A stretch of 32,764 nt of DNA from Chloroflexota bacterium (GTDB lineage: Bacteria; Patescibacteriota; Saccharimonadia; Saccharimonadales; Saccharimonadaceae), in contig SEAL01000006.1 of assembly GCA_004145215.1 (NCBI GenBank), positions 1 to 32,764 of the forward strand, in the 5' to 3' direction. This document shows, one piece after another, positions 1-9,003 of the stretch. Within the stretch, counting starts at the first letter, position 1. Every line of letters begins with the position of its first letter. Below the pieces are notes generated by a model. It searched no databases. It had not been told where the DNA came from and worked only from the letters and a program-made list of their open reading frames with translations. A program made the translations under genes and the position numbers.

Positions 1-160
1 ATGTGTAAGGGCAGATGCACCTAGGATCAGAGATGCACGTCATTGTGCGATCAATCTACCCTCCTTGATGACTGTTGATTAGTATAGCGTTTGCGCTATG
101 ACTGCGGCAACTACGAATCGACATAAAACGTAGTAGACTACGCTACATATGGTGGAAAAC

Positions 161-646
161 CTAATGTAGTAGCCCGTAGAGTGCAATGCCTGTTGCAACG
201 CTGACGTTAAACGATTCCTTTTTACCTTGCATAGGCAGCTCGATGACATCATCACATTGTGCTAAATAATCTGCGGAAATTCCGTTAACCTCTTCGCCCA
301 GTAGCAAGGCTATTTTTTCGGGAGGTGTATAATCATGTAGCATAACGGATCGCTCACTTTGTTCGAGGCCAACGACCGTATAGCCTGCGGCTTTTAAATC
401 ATCGAACGGTATCGCTTCCATTTGCTCGAATGGGACAAACGTCTCGGCGTCCAGGGCTGTTTTGTGAATCTGTCTGGTAATTTTGTCAGCGAAATGCGGC
501 AACCGAGTATCTTTTTGAATTGTCGGATAAGGAGTGTAGCCAGTCAGCAGTAGTTTTGATACACCAAACCCATCGCAGGTGCGAAAAAATGCTCCTACAT
601 TATGAGTTGATCTGATGTTATGGGCGATGACAATTATTTCGGGCAT
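161..646 (-). CDS. TrmH/SpoU-family RNA 2'-O-methyltransferase
   Basis: ORF with N-terminal NIRSTHNVGAFFRTCDGFGV and C-terminal LLLGEEVNGIS...IELPMQGKKESFNVSVATGIALY SPOUT motifs. Confidence 0.9.
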   Translation of the reverse strand: MPEIIVIAHNIRSTHNVGAFFRTCDGFGVSKLLLTGYTPYPTIQKDTRLPHFADKITRQIHKTALDAETFVPFEQMEAIPFDDLKAAGYTVVGLEQSERSVMLHDYTPPEKIALLLGEEVNGISADYLAQCDDVIELPMQGKKESFNVSVATGIALYGLLH

Positions 647-703
647 AGTATTAGTGTATCATTATGAAAATTCATAAGCGTTTTGTGATATAGTCTAAAG
701 TAA

Positions 704-2332
704 ATGGACGAGAAAAAAATCCAACATCAACGTCGCGAACACGAGGAAAAATCAACTCAGCAACGCGCGGCAATCTTAGGCTTGCAGTATCTGGACACCA
801 GAGAATTCGAAGATGAATTAGACCTGGTGAAAGAACTGATGACTATCGAAGACATGCATAAATATCGCATGGTTCCGTTGCAGGCAGGTAGCGAGTACAA
901 GCCATTCAGGTTCGGGGTGACCAGTCAGACGCCGCAATCGGTGATCGAAAAAAAGCGCGTCGAGTATTCCGATCAGGGCCGTGAGGCGCAGTTATTCTTG
1001 ATCAGTGGCGGCGGCTATATGGTGTTGATGAATCGCTACGATCCGCCGAAAAAGGTGATCTATGACGATATCACTATCGCAAAAGAAGGTGATAGCGCAA
1101 CAATTGCATCGGTCAGCAAGACGCTCAACTCCGTTGGCTCTGACCAGATGCTGGATTATCTGATCGATCAAGCCGATCGACTGGGCGCCAGTGACATCCA
1201 TATCGAAAACCAGCGAACTTATATTCGTGTTCGTATGCGTGTCGATGGTGCACTGCACCCGGTTGCAGATATTGAAAAGGATAAATACCGTATTCTGATG
1301 GGTGCGATCGGATCACGCGCCAATATTTCATCGGCAGCAAAAACATCGCAGTCTGGTCACATTCAAAAAGACATCCACCGTGCTGGCGCAACCCACCTAT
1401 TGAATATTCGTATCGAAACAGTTCCGACGATGTACGGACAGGACGCGGTGATGCGCTTGTTCAACTTTGACGAAAGTATGCTGAATCTGGATTTACTAGG
1501 TATTCCAGAAAAAGAGCGCTCAGAAATTAATGAGATCGTCGGCCATCCACGTGGCATGATGTTGATGGTCGGACCAACCGGTTCTGGTAAATCAACCACT
1601 TTGTATAGTATTTTGAATGCGCTCAACACGAGTGATCGAAAAATTCTGACACTCGAAGATCCAATCGAATATGGTATCGGTGGTATCGCCCAGATTCCAG
1701 TCGATACCACGCACGGTCAGACCTTTGCTGATGGACTTCGCTCGATCCTGCGTTTGGACCCTGACGTTGTAATGCTGGGAGAAATCCGTGACGTTGATAC
1801 TGCCAAAACGGCAATCCAGGCGTCTATTACGGGGCACTTGGTGCTATCATCATTCCACGCAAACTCTACTAGTGCTGCCTTTTCGCGTATGATCGGTATG
1901 ATTGGCATAAACCCGATATTCAGTTCGGCAATTCGATTGCTGATTGCACAGCGACTAGTGCGAAAACTCTATGATCCTTCCAAAGAAGAGTACGAACCTG
2001 ATGAAGCCACAAAACAATGGGTGCGCAAGACGCTAGAAGGCGTTGCAGCGGATCGTATGCCAGGTATTGACCTGAATAACTTCAAATTATGGCGACCAAA
2101 AGTACACCCTGATGCACCGTTTGGGTTCAAAGGCCGTATCGTCGTAATGGAGCAGATGGTCGTTAACCACGAGATCCAAGGCTTTTTGCGCGGTGATATT
2201 GCCGACGCTAACCCAGAGGCAATTGAAGAAGCCGCGAGACGTTCTGCAGGCCTGATTACGTTGATCCAGGCGGGGACACTGGCTGCGCTGCGCGGAGAAA
2301 CGACACTCGAAGAAGTAAACCGTGCAATTTAG
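704..2332 (+). CDS. Type II secretion/type IV pilus assembly ATPase (GspE/PilB family)
   Basis: Walker A GPTGSGKSTTLYSILNALN, Asp box LTLEDPIEY, Walker B-type LRLDPDVVMLGEIRD, His box TGHLVLSSFHAN. Confidence 0.93.
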   Translation: MDEKKIQHQRREHEEKSTQQRAAILGLQYLDTREFEDELDLVKELMTIEDMHKYRMVPLQAGSEYKPFRFGVTSQTPQSVIEKKRVEYSDQGREAQLFLISGGGYMVLMNRYDPPKKVIYDDITIAKEGDSATIASVSKTLNSVGSDQMLDYLIDQADRLGASDIHIENQRTYIRVRMRVDGALHPVADIEKDKYRILMGAIGSRANISSAAKTSQSGHIQKDIHRAGATHLLNIRIETVPTMYGQDAVMRLFNFDESMLNLDLLGIPEKERSEINEIVGHPRGMMLMVGPTGSGKSTTLYSILNALNTSDRKILTLEDPIEYGIGGIAQIPVDTTHGQTFADGLRSILRLDPDVVMLGEIRDVDTAKTAIQASITGHLVLSSFHANSTSAAFSRMIGMIGINPIFSSAIRLLIAQRLVRKLYDPSKEEYEPDEATKQWVRKTLEGVAADRMPGIDLNNFKLWRPKVHPDAPFGFKGRIVVMEQMVVNHEIQGFLRGDIADANPEAIEEAARRSAGLITLIQAGTLAALRGETTLEEVNRAI

Positions 2333-2485
2333 GGAGATGGCCCCTTTCAAATCTTATAAATCTGTGCTATAGTTTAAAGCTGATTGTATAGAGAAAAGTA
2401 AACACCGAGTATTTGCGAGTGTGGAGCCGTAGGAATACAACTATGTGGCCAGCTGTCATCAAGACCGGTAAATAAGGAAGAAATT

Positions 2486-2917
2486 ATGAGTTTTGCATTA
2501 ATTCAAAAAGTTAACGAAGAGCAGAAAAAGCACGCTGTTGTTGATGTACGTAGTGGAGACACTGTCCGCGTTCACCAAAAAATCAAAGAAGGAAACAAAG
2601 AACGTATCCAAATCTTTGAAGGTGTCGTCATCCGAACTGACAACAAAGAATCACATACGTCACGAATTACTGTTCGTAAAATCGCGAGTGGTATCGGTGT
2701 CGAAAAAAGCTTTCTTCTGCACAGCCCATTGGTTGAAAAGGTTGAAGTGACTCGTCGTTCAAAAGTTCGCCGCAATTTCCTATCATTCCTACGTAACCGT
2801 AGTGGTAAGAGCGCACGTCTAAAGGCGGTTAACTATGACCGTGAAGGCATCAACACACTTCCGGAAGCTCCAAAAGCTGAAGAAGCAAAGACTGAAGAAG
2901 CTGCCGAAACAAAATAA
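2486..2917 (+). CDS. rplS: 50S ribosomal protein L19
   Basis: DVRSGDTVRVHQKIKEGNKERIQIFEGVVIR...GVEKSFLLHSPLVEKVEVTRRSKVRRNFLSFLRNRSGKSARLK; SD aaggaag upstream. Confidence 0.97.
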   Translation: MSFALIQKVNEEQKKHAVVDVRSGDTVRVHQKIKEGNKERIQIFEGVVIRTDNKESHTSRITVRKIASGIGVEKSFLLHSPLVEKVEVTRRSKVRRNFLSFLRNRSGKSARLKAVNYDREGINTLPEAPKAEEAKTEEAAETK

Positions 2918-2930
2918 TCACTTGATTATG

Positions 2931-2962
2931 AAAAACGCTCCAAGCAATTGGAGCGTTTTTTG
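2931..2962 (+). terminator. Intrinsic terminator after rplS
   Basis: AAAAACGCTCC-aagcaatt-GGAGCGTTTTTT hairpin followed by T-rich tract. Confidence 0.9.
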
Positions 2963-2979
2963 TTTATAATAGCCATAAG

Positions 2980-3945
2980 ATGATATTAGGAATTGATGAA
3001 GTTGGGCGGGGTCCATGGGCGGGGCCGCTAGTTATCGGGGCTGTGGTACTCGGCGGCGTTCAGATTGATGGTTTGACAGATAGTAAAAAGCTGTCAAAGA
3101 AACGTCGAGATGAACTAGACTTACAAATACGAGATACTGCTGCGGGATTCGGCCTGGGCTGGGTGAGTGCGGCCGAAATAGATGAAATAGGGCTATCGGC
3201 GTCACTGCGGCTGGCAACGCGACGCGCGGTCGAGCAAGTAAGTGTACCGTATCACGAGATTATTATTGATGGAACGATTAATTTTTTGGTGGACACATCA
3301 AAAGGTGGATTTGTCACAACCATGAAAAAAGCAGATCTACTGATCCCGAGTGTATCAGCTGCATCGATCATCGCAAAGGTTGCCAGAGATAATTATATGG
3401 CCGAACAAGACCAGGTATACCCAGGCTATGCGTTTTCATCGCATGTCGGTTACGGCACGGCGGCGCACAGGATTGCGATAGAAAAACTTGGCGTGACGCC
3501 ACTGCATCGGCTGTCGTTTGCTCCACTAGCAAAATATCGTGGTGCAGCAATGCCAAGCCTGCCTACACCTAGCGACTCGAGTCATAGTGAATTAACTGTT
3601 GAAACAACAAAAAAGATTGGCGACCGTGCCGAGGGTGAGGCGGCTAGCTATCTGGTCCGTGCTGGCCACGAGATCTTAGAGCGCAACTGGAAAACAAAAT
3701 ACTGCGAAATTGATATTGTATCGCTGAAAAGCGGAGTGTATCATTTTACCGAAGTAAAATATCGCAGACAAGCGAACCAGGGCGGAGGAGTTGCTGCAAT
3801 CACAGCCAAAAAACTCAATCAGATGAAATTTGCCGCATCGTTTTTCGCAAAGGTCCAGCAGCTTGATGATAAAGATTTGCTACTAACTGTCATATCGATG
3901 ACGGGCTCTCCTCCAGAGGTCGAAGAATACATCGAACTACGATAA
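2980..3945 (+). CDS. rnhB: Ribonuclease HII fused to C-terminal YraN (UPF0102) nuclease-like domain
   Basis: N-terminal GIDEVGRGPWAGPLVIGAVVL, LTDSKKLSKKRR, IPSVSAASIIAKVARD, SSHVGYGTAAH; C-terminal GDRAEGEAASYLVRAGHEILERNWKTKYCEIDIVS...FTEVKYR typical of YraN. Confidence 0.9.
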   Translation: MILGIDEVGRGPWAGPLVIGAVVLGGVQIDGLTDSKKLSKKRRDELDLQIRDTAAGFGLGWVSAAEIDEIGLSASLRLATRRAVEQVSVPYHEIIIDGTINFLVDTSKGGFVTTMKKADLLIPSVSAASIIAKVARDNYMAEQDQVYPGYAFSSHVGYGTAAHRIAIEKLGVTPLHRLSFAPLAKYRGAAMPSLPTPSDSSHSELTVETTKKIGDRAEGEAASYLVRAGHEILERNWKTKYCEIDIVSLKSGVYHFTEVKYRRQANQGGGVAAITAKKLNQMKFAASFFAKVQQLDDKDLLLTVISMTGSPPEVEEYIELR

Positions 3946-4004
3946 ATCTGCGTATAACTTCGCGTAAGGTCCGGAATTCATATGTTCATTCGTTGAGCAC
4001 GTAC

Positions 4005-5315
4005 TTATTGCTTCGATAGTGCCTGCGATACTTTTTCTTTGTCGCGTTCGATCAACTCAACTCGTCCTTGTATTTCGCCAATACCCAGAGATATAACGCG
4101 TGATAGGGCTGGGATATTCTGTTTTGGTTCAAAAAATGTTCGGTATGCATCAAGATGATTCTGCGTTGATAAAAACATTGCACTAATACGAGGAAAGTTA
4201 TCATAACTCTTGTCGCCCTGGAACGTATCGCTGATCCACGACCAGTTTTCTTGTAGCCATTGCCATGTCTGGTCTCGACTGGCGCGGTTGCGACACAGAT
4301 GCGCAAGCCAGTGAGATATGTCCTGCGGGCGAACGATCTTTGAATTCCTTAGGTTGTCGAGCAATTCTGCAATTTTCTCTGGATGCTGCGTACTTGTGAC
4401 GCCTACGCTGATATCTTGACGCAGCTCGCTCGATTGCGTGTTGTTGTGCTGTGTCATTAATGCATCGACAACGCTCGCGTCGCCGTGCCTTACGACGCTA
4501 GCGAGTATCAACGAGCGAAGTTCGGCAGGTAATTCTGCGATCGGCGTTGAGTCGTATAGTTCGCGTGCAGTAGTAACGGCATCGGTGTTATCTCCGTATA
4601 ACATCAATGCAATTATTGTCGCACGAAGTTTAGTGTCGTCTTCGGATTCTGTATCTGCTTTCTGCCATCCTAGTCGTTCGTACTGTACAGACGCAAGTGA
4701 TACGACGAGTTCTTTCAGCATTGCTTCGGGGGCAGTGTCTTTTTCGACAAATCGCTGTAATTCCGTAACCGTGCCGCCGACACTTCGCCAAACGGATTCG
4801 TTGTCTTCTGATATATAGCCGGCGAGTAGAGGGATTAGTGTGGCTGATGATATTATTCCGCCACGCGCTAGTAACGTCGCTTCGCTCAGAATCTGCAGTC
4901 GGTCAATTGGACTAAGCGTGTGTGATGATAGCTGACTAACGATATCATTGAATAAATCGGTGTCGTAGTTTGTCAGGAAGTGTGCTGTATCGTTTGTATT
5001 CAACCGTAGTCCAGCGGGCGACGTATTGGGGATTGTTATTTCGCTGCTATCGAGTAATTTAGGCAAATGATGGTCTGCACTATTGAGCGGAACCGGCCAG
5101 GTTGCATCGCTAGGTTTGTGTGGGCCAACAAAAAACTGCTGCTGAGTTAAAGTAACGGTGTCGCCATCTTTGCTGACGTGCACGACTGGATACCCTGGCT
5201 GCGTGATCCATGGCTGCATAAATGTGCTAATATCTTTACCGCTGGCTGTTGACAGCGCATCCCATAAATCGGTAGCGATGGTACGCTGGACGAAAAGTCC
5301 ATCCACGAATTCCAT
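4005..5315 (-). CDS. M1-family aminopeptidase, C-terminal fragment (out of frame with N-terminal fragment)
   Basis: DLWDALSTASGKDISTFMQPWITQPGYPVV then ERAP1_C-like helical repeat region; lacks the preceding ~70 residues expected for M1 peptidases. Confidence 0.8.
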   Translation of the reverse strand: MEFVDGLFVQRTIATDLWDALSTASGKDISTFMQPWITQPGYPVVHVSKDGDTVTLTQQQFFVGPHKPSDATWPVPLNSADHHLPKLLDSSEITIPNTSPAGLRLNTNDTAHFLTNYDTDLFNDIVSQLSSHTLSPIDRLQILSEATLLARGGIISSATLIPLLAGYISEDNESVWRSVGGTVTELQRFVEKDTAPEAMLKELVVSLASVQYERLGWQKADTESEDDTKLRATIIALMLYGDNTDAVTTARELYDSTPIAELPAELRSLILASVVRHGDASVVDALMTQHNNTQSSELRQDISVGVTSTQHPEKIAELLDNLRNSKIVRPQDISHWLAHLCRNRASRDQTWQWLQENWSWISDTFQGDKSYDNFPRISAMFLSTQNHLDAYRTFFEPKQNIPALSRVISLGIGEIQGRVELIERDKEKVSQALSKQ

Positions 5316-6316
5316 TCAGGATACAGCGCATCGAGCGCAATGTATTCCATCATGGTCGCAAAGCTTTCGTTTAGCCAAAGATCATTCCACCACTTCATTG
5401 TTACCAAATTTCCGAACCACTGATGCGCCAGTTCGTGGCAAATGACTAATGCGACGCGCTGCTTTGTACTGATGCTGGCGATAGTTGGGTCAGCCAGTAG
5501 TGCGGTTTCTCGGTAGGTAATTAATCCCCAGTTCTCCATAGCGCCGACGGTAAAATCGGGAAGGGCGACATGATCAGCTTTTGGTAGCGGATACGGTACG
5601 CCGAAATAGTCATCATAAAAATCAATAGCACGCGTCGCCGTATCGAGCGCAAAGTCCAAACTGTCAGATGGCTGTGCTGGTGAAGCCCAGACGTTTACTT
5701 CAACACCACTTTTTGTCATTGCTGATTTTTTGTGCATTTCGCCGGCAACAAATGCGAGCAAATAAGTGCTCATCCGAGGCGATGTCTGGAATGTTGTGAT
5801 CAGTTTATTGCCATCGGATTCCTGACTGTCGACCGGCATATTACCGAGCACGGTAATGTCTTCGTCGGTGGTCAGCGTCAGGTCAAAGGTTGCTTTTGCT
5901 TCGGGTTCGTCGATACACGGAAACACCTCACGGGCATGGTGGCTTTCAAATTGCGTCGCGAGGATCTCTTTTTGGACACCGGCATGTTCGTAATAGCACG
6001 GGTAGAGGCCGTGCATCGCATCGGTGATAGTTCCACGGTAGCCGATAACGACAATATGGTCACCTGACTGGAGCGTGTCACTAGTGATACGTAATTCGTC
6101 ATTTTCGCCTAGCAAGTGTGTTGCCAGCGATCCGTCAACAAGAACAGATTCGATTATCAAATCTTTTGCGTGAAGTGATATAGCGTTCGCGCCGACGGCG
6201 AGGCTGCCGCGCATCGTTACTGTACCTTGGAACGCACGTCCAATACGGTCGATATCGAGTGAGATAGTGTAGTGATTCGGAGTAAATTGCGTAATCAGGC
6301 GGGCGGCTTTAGTCAT
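5290..6316 (-). CDS. M1-family aminopeptidase, N-terminal fragment with GAMEN and HEXXH motifs
   Basis: VGAMENWGLITYRE, VICHELAHQWFGNLVTMKWWNDLWLNESFA; probable start at MTKAARL (6316). Homology stops near YPEWNSWMDF; the open frame continues to 5147 with unrelated residues. Confidence 0.82.
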
Positions 6317-6379
6317 ATATCCATTGTAGCAAACACCGTTACGTTCTGCTGGCGTATCGCTTATGGCATAATAATAACA

Positions 6380-7093
6380 ATGAGAAAAGTTCATGCAGTA
6401 CGGCGCAGTATCATTTCGTCTATTATTTTGGTGATTATCGCCATCGCTATTAGTCTGTCGCCCGATATGCATCATCCTGTCGCTGTGCCGGTGTCGGTTG
6501 ATGAATCGGCTGATCAGATTAAAGCTTTACCGAGCACAGCCACTGCCGCCCTCGATCAACTAGAGGTGAAGGGGCGAGCAGCAAAGACAGGCTACGCTAG
6601 GACGGAATTCGGCGATGGGTGGTTACGTCAGGGTGCGTGCGACATGCGCAATATTATATTGAATCGTGACCTGCAAAACGTTGTCGTTGACGATGCATGC
6701 AAAGTGCAGTCAGGTACGCTGAACGATCCGTACACGCAGCAGATGATTTCGTTTATTCGTGGGGGAAGCTCGAGCGCGTTGGTGCAGATTGATCATGTCG
6801 TCGCACTCAGTGATGCGTGGCAAAAGGGTGCTCAGCAGTTGACGAAAGAACGTCGAGTGCAGTTAGCAAATGACCCGCTCGAATTATTGGCGGTCGATGG
6901 CGCTGCAAATCAAAAAAAGAGTGATGGAGACGCTGCGACATGGCTACCGGACAACAAGGCATTTCGCTGTCAATATGTCGCTCGGCAGATTGCAGTAAAG
7001 CAAAAGTATTTACTATGGGTGGCGCCAGCAGAACGCGACGCTATGGCAAAGGTGCTACAGGCATGCCCTGGGCAAACGTTGCCAACAGAGTAA
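6380..7093 (+). CDS. Exported/membrane-anchored DUF1524-like HNH nuclease
   Basis: N-terminal hydrophobic segment (SIISSIILVIIAIAISL); YARTEFGDGW...CDMRNIILNRDL...QIDHVVALSDAWQKGA...NDPLELLAVDGAANQKKSDGDAATWLPDN pattern of GmrSD C-terminal/DUF1524 HNH. Confidence 0.75.
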   Translation: MRKVHAVRRSIISSIILVIIAIAISLSPDMHHPVAVPVSVDESADQIKALPSTATAALDQLEVKGRAAKTGYARTEFGDGWLRQGACDMRNIILNRDLQNVVVDDACKVQSGTLNDPYTQQMISFIRGGSSSALVQIDHVVALSDAWQKGAQQLTKERRVQLANDPLELLAVDGAANQKKSDGDAATWLPDNKAFRCQYVARQIAVKQKYLLWVAPAERDAMAKVLQACPGQTLPTE

Positions 7094-7101
7094 TTGACTA
7101 C

Positions 7102-7539
7102 CTAGTACTTGCCAATTATTCGATCATTGGTCGTTTGGATTTTTTTGCGATGACGCTTTACGGCGACTGATTCTTTGACGCGACGAAAAATCGATGTTTT
7201 TGAATATTTTGCAGCCATTTCGTCAAGTTCTTGAATTTTAGCGATTTCTTCTGGTGTGAACTGATCGTAGATCGAAGTGGTGAGTGGTGTTGCGTAGGCA
7301 GCGTTTGCGGTTGCTTTGACAGCTGCGGCTGCCGATGACTGTACCGTGTCTTGTGGGCCTTGGTGCTCTGCACGGGCAAGCATGGCGTCGCGCGCCTCTT
7401 TAATGCGTATAAACGCCTCTGCGGCCTCTGGTGAGTTGCTATGATCAGGATGGGCTTCGAGTGCAGCTTTTCGAAAGGCTGCTTGAATTTCAGGCGCTGT
7501 CGCGTCGTTGTTGATACCCAGAATCTGATTATGGTTCAT
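7102..7539 (-). CDS. J-domain (DnaJ-like) protein
   Basis: NHNQILGINNDATAPEIQAAFRKAALEAHPDHSNSPEAAEAFIRIKEARDAML with HPD motif; no Zn-finger region. Confidence 0.8.
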   Translation of the reverse strand: MNHNQILGINNDATAPEIQAAFRKAALEAHPDHSNSPEAAEAFIRIKEARDAMLARAEHQGPQDTVQSSAAAAVKATANAAYATPLTTSIYDQFTPEEIAKIQELDEMAAKYSKTSIFRRVKESVAVKRHRKKIQTTNDRIIGKY

Positions 7540-7701
7540 AATTATATTATACACCATAATGCTTGTGTTTGCAAGTACCTGGTAATTGTATTTAGCATAT
7601 ACGACAGAAACGCTTGTTTCGCTCACGCTCTGGTGCTATAGTAATGACAGTACATTCCGGCCAGCAGGTCGGATTTTTTCATAAAAGAAAGGAAAATGAT
7701 C

Positions 7702-8826
7702 ATGGATGACATCAACGTAAAACAGTTGACACTTGCGGTACGAACTATTGCCGAGGAAAAAAATCTTCCCGAAGAAACAGTTATGGCCGTTATAGAACAG
7801 GCAATTGCAGCTGCATGGCGCCGAGATAACGGCGAACGCGATCAAGAGGTTCGTAGCGAATTAAACGTTAATGACGGTACAGCAAATGTCTTTGTCGGAC
7901 GTGAAGTTGTCGAAGAAGTTGGCAGCGACGCTGTCGAGATTAGCCTCGAAGAAGCGCAGAAGGTAAAAGCTGACGCAGTTGTCGGAGATATTATCGAAGA
8001 AAAGCACGAAGTAACGAGTTTTGGCCGTGTTGCAGCGCAGACGGCAAAGCAAGTCGTGTTGCAGCGCCTACGCGAAGCAGAACGTGAAGTCGTTCTGGGA
8101 GAATACGAAGACAAAATCGGTACGGTTGTGACCGGCACCGTCCAGCGTGTCGAGCCGCGTGTTATCCGCGTTGAATTAGGTAAAGCAACGGGTATTATCC
8201 CTCAGAGTGAACAGATCCAAGGTGAATTTTATAGTATTGGTAGTCGTATCAAGGTATTTATCAAAGATATCGAACGCGACAATCGCGGTCCGCAGTTAAT
8301 CCTCAGCCGAGGCAACGAAGCGTTCGTCGAGTATTTGTTTCGCCAAGAAGTTCCAGAAATGGAAACTGGAGCAGTTGAAATCAAAGCAATCGCTCGTGAA
8401 GCAGGTCGCCGTACAAAGCTAGCGGTCAGCAGTACTGTACCTGGTGTTGATCCAGTCGGTACGTTTGTTGGTGGGCACGGTACTCGTGTTCAGGCGGTGA
8501 TGAATGAAATTGGCGACCAGGAAAAAGTCGACATTATTACGTTTGACGAAAACAACGAGCAGTTCATCCGTAATGCGCTCAGCCCAGCGGAAGTTGCCAA
8601 AGTTGACATTGATGAAGCCGCAAAGCGCGCACGAGTCTACGTCAATGAAGACCAGCAATCGATTGCGATCGGACGTGGTGGGCAGAATGTTCGTTTGGCA
8701 AGTCGCCTAACTGGATATGAGCTGGATATCGAGACTGCAACGGCCGAAAAGCCTGCTGCATCGGCTCCGAAAAAGAATATCGAAGATAGCCTATTTGGTG
8801 CTATCGAAGAATCAACAGACAAATAA
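7702..8826 (+). CDS. nusA: Transcription termination/antitermination protein NusA
   Basis: S1-like EDKIGTVVTGTVQRVEPRVIRVELGKATGIIP, KH domains VGTFVGGHGTRVQAVMNEIGDQEKVDIITF and IAIGRGGQNVRLASRLTGYELDI. Confidence 0.95.
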   Translation: MDDINVKQLTLAVRTIAEEKNLPEETVMAVIEQAIAAAWRRDNGERDQEVRSELNVNDGTANVFVGREVVEEVGSDAVEISLEEAQKVKADAVVGDIIEEKHEVTSFGRVAAQTAKQVVLQRLREAEREVVLGEYEDKIGTVVTGTVQRVEPRVIRVELGKATGIIPQSEQIQGEFYSIGSRIKVFIKDIERDNRGPQLILSRGNEAFVEYLFRQEVPEMETGAVEIKAIAREAGRRTKLAVSSTVPGVDPVGTFVGGHGTRVQAVMNEIGDQEKVDIITFDENNEQFIRNALSPAEVAKVDIDEAAKRARVYVNEDQQSIAIGRGGQNVRLASRLTGYELDIETATAEKPAASAPKKNIEDSLFGAIEESTDK

Positions 8827-8839
8827 GTCAATTGTATGA

Positions 8840-8876
8840 TAATAAAAAGCACTGGAGGGCCAGTGCTTTTTATTAT
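8840..8876 (+). terminator. Intrinsic terminator after nusA
   Basis: aataaaaAGCACTGGagggCCAGTGCTttttatt. Confidence 0.88.
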
Positions 8877-8895
8877 CAACCCTGTATATTATAAA

Positions 8896-8922
8896 TTAGC
8901 ACTCACTTGACCCGAGTGCCAA
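8896..8922 (+). promoter_or_regulatory. CIRCE (HrcA operator) upstream of clpC
   Basis: TTAGCACTC-N9-GAGTGCCAA, one mismatch to the canonical TTAGCACTC-N9-GAGTGCTAA. Confidence 0.92.
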
Positions 8923-8935
8923 TTTTTTCTATACT
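8907..8935 (+). promoter_or_regulatory. Sigma70-type promoter of clpC overlapping CIRCE
   Basis: TTGACC-N17-TATACT; the -35 box lies inside the CIRCE spacer. Confidence 0.8.
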
Positions 8936-9003
8936 AGATATAGTAAGGTAATAAAAAGCGATAAAAGCTTGCGCCTACGATATGGAGGATTGATAATAGT
9001 ATT

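Noticed and set aside
79-104. ATAGCG-tttg-CGCTAT hairpin downstream of the TrmH-like gene
   Set aside because: Only 6 bp with no T-tract; insufficient to call a terminator.
992-1837. Several antisense ORFs opposite pilB (992-1258, 1125-1391, 1363-1710, 1592-1837)
   Set aside because: They lie inside a strongly supported coding gene, overlap each other and show no recognisable domain.
5147-5315. Programmed frameshift joining the two M1 peptidase ORFs
   Set aside because: A conserved segment of about 70 residues is absent between the frames, which a frameshift cannot restore.
7842-8138. Antisense Ser/Thr-rich ORF opposite nusA (similar cases at 10525-11007, 17762-18034, 21618-21914)
   Set aside because: Low-complexity products typical of the antisense frame of conserved genes; no independent start/RBS evidence.
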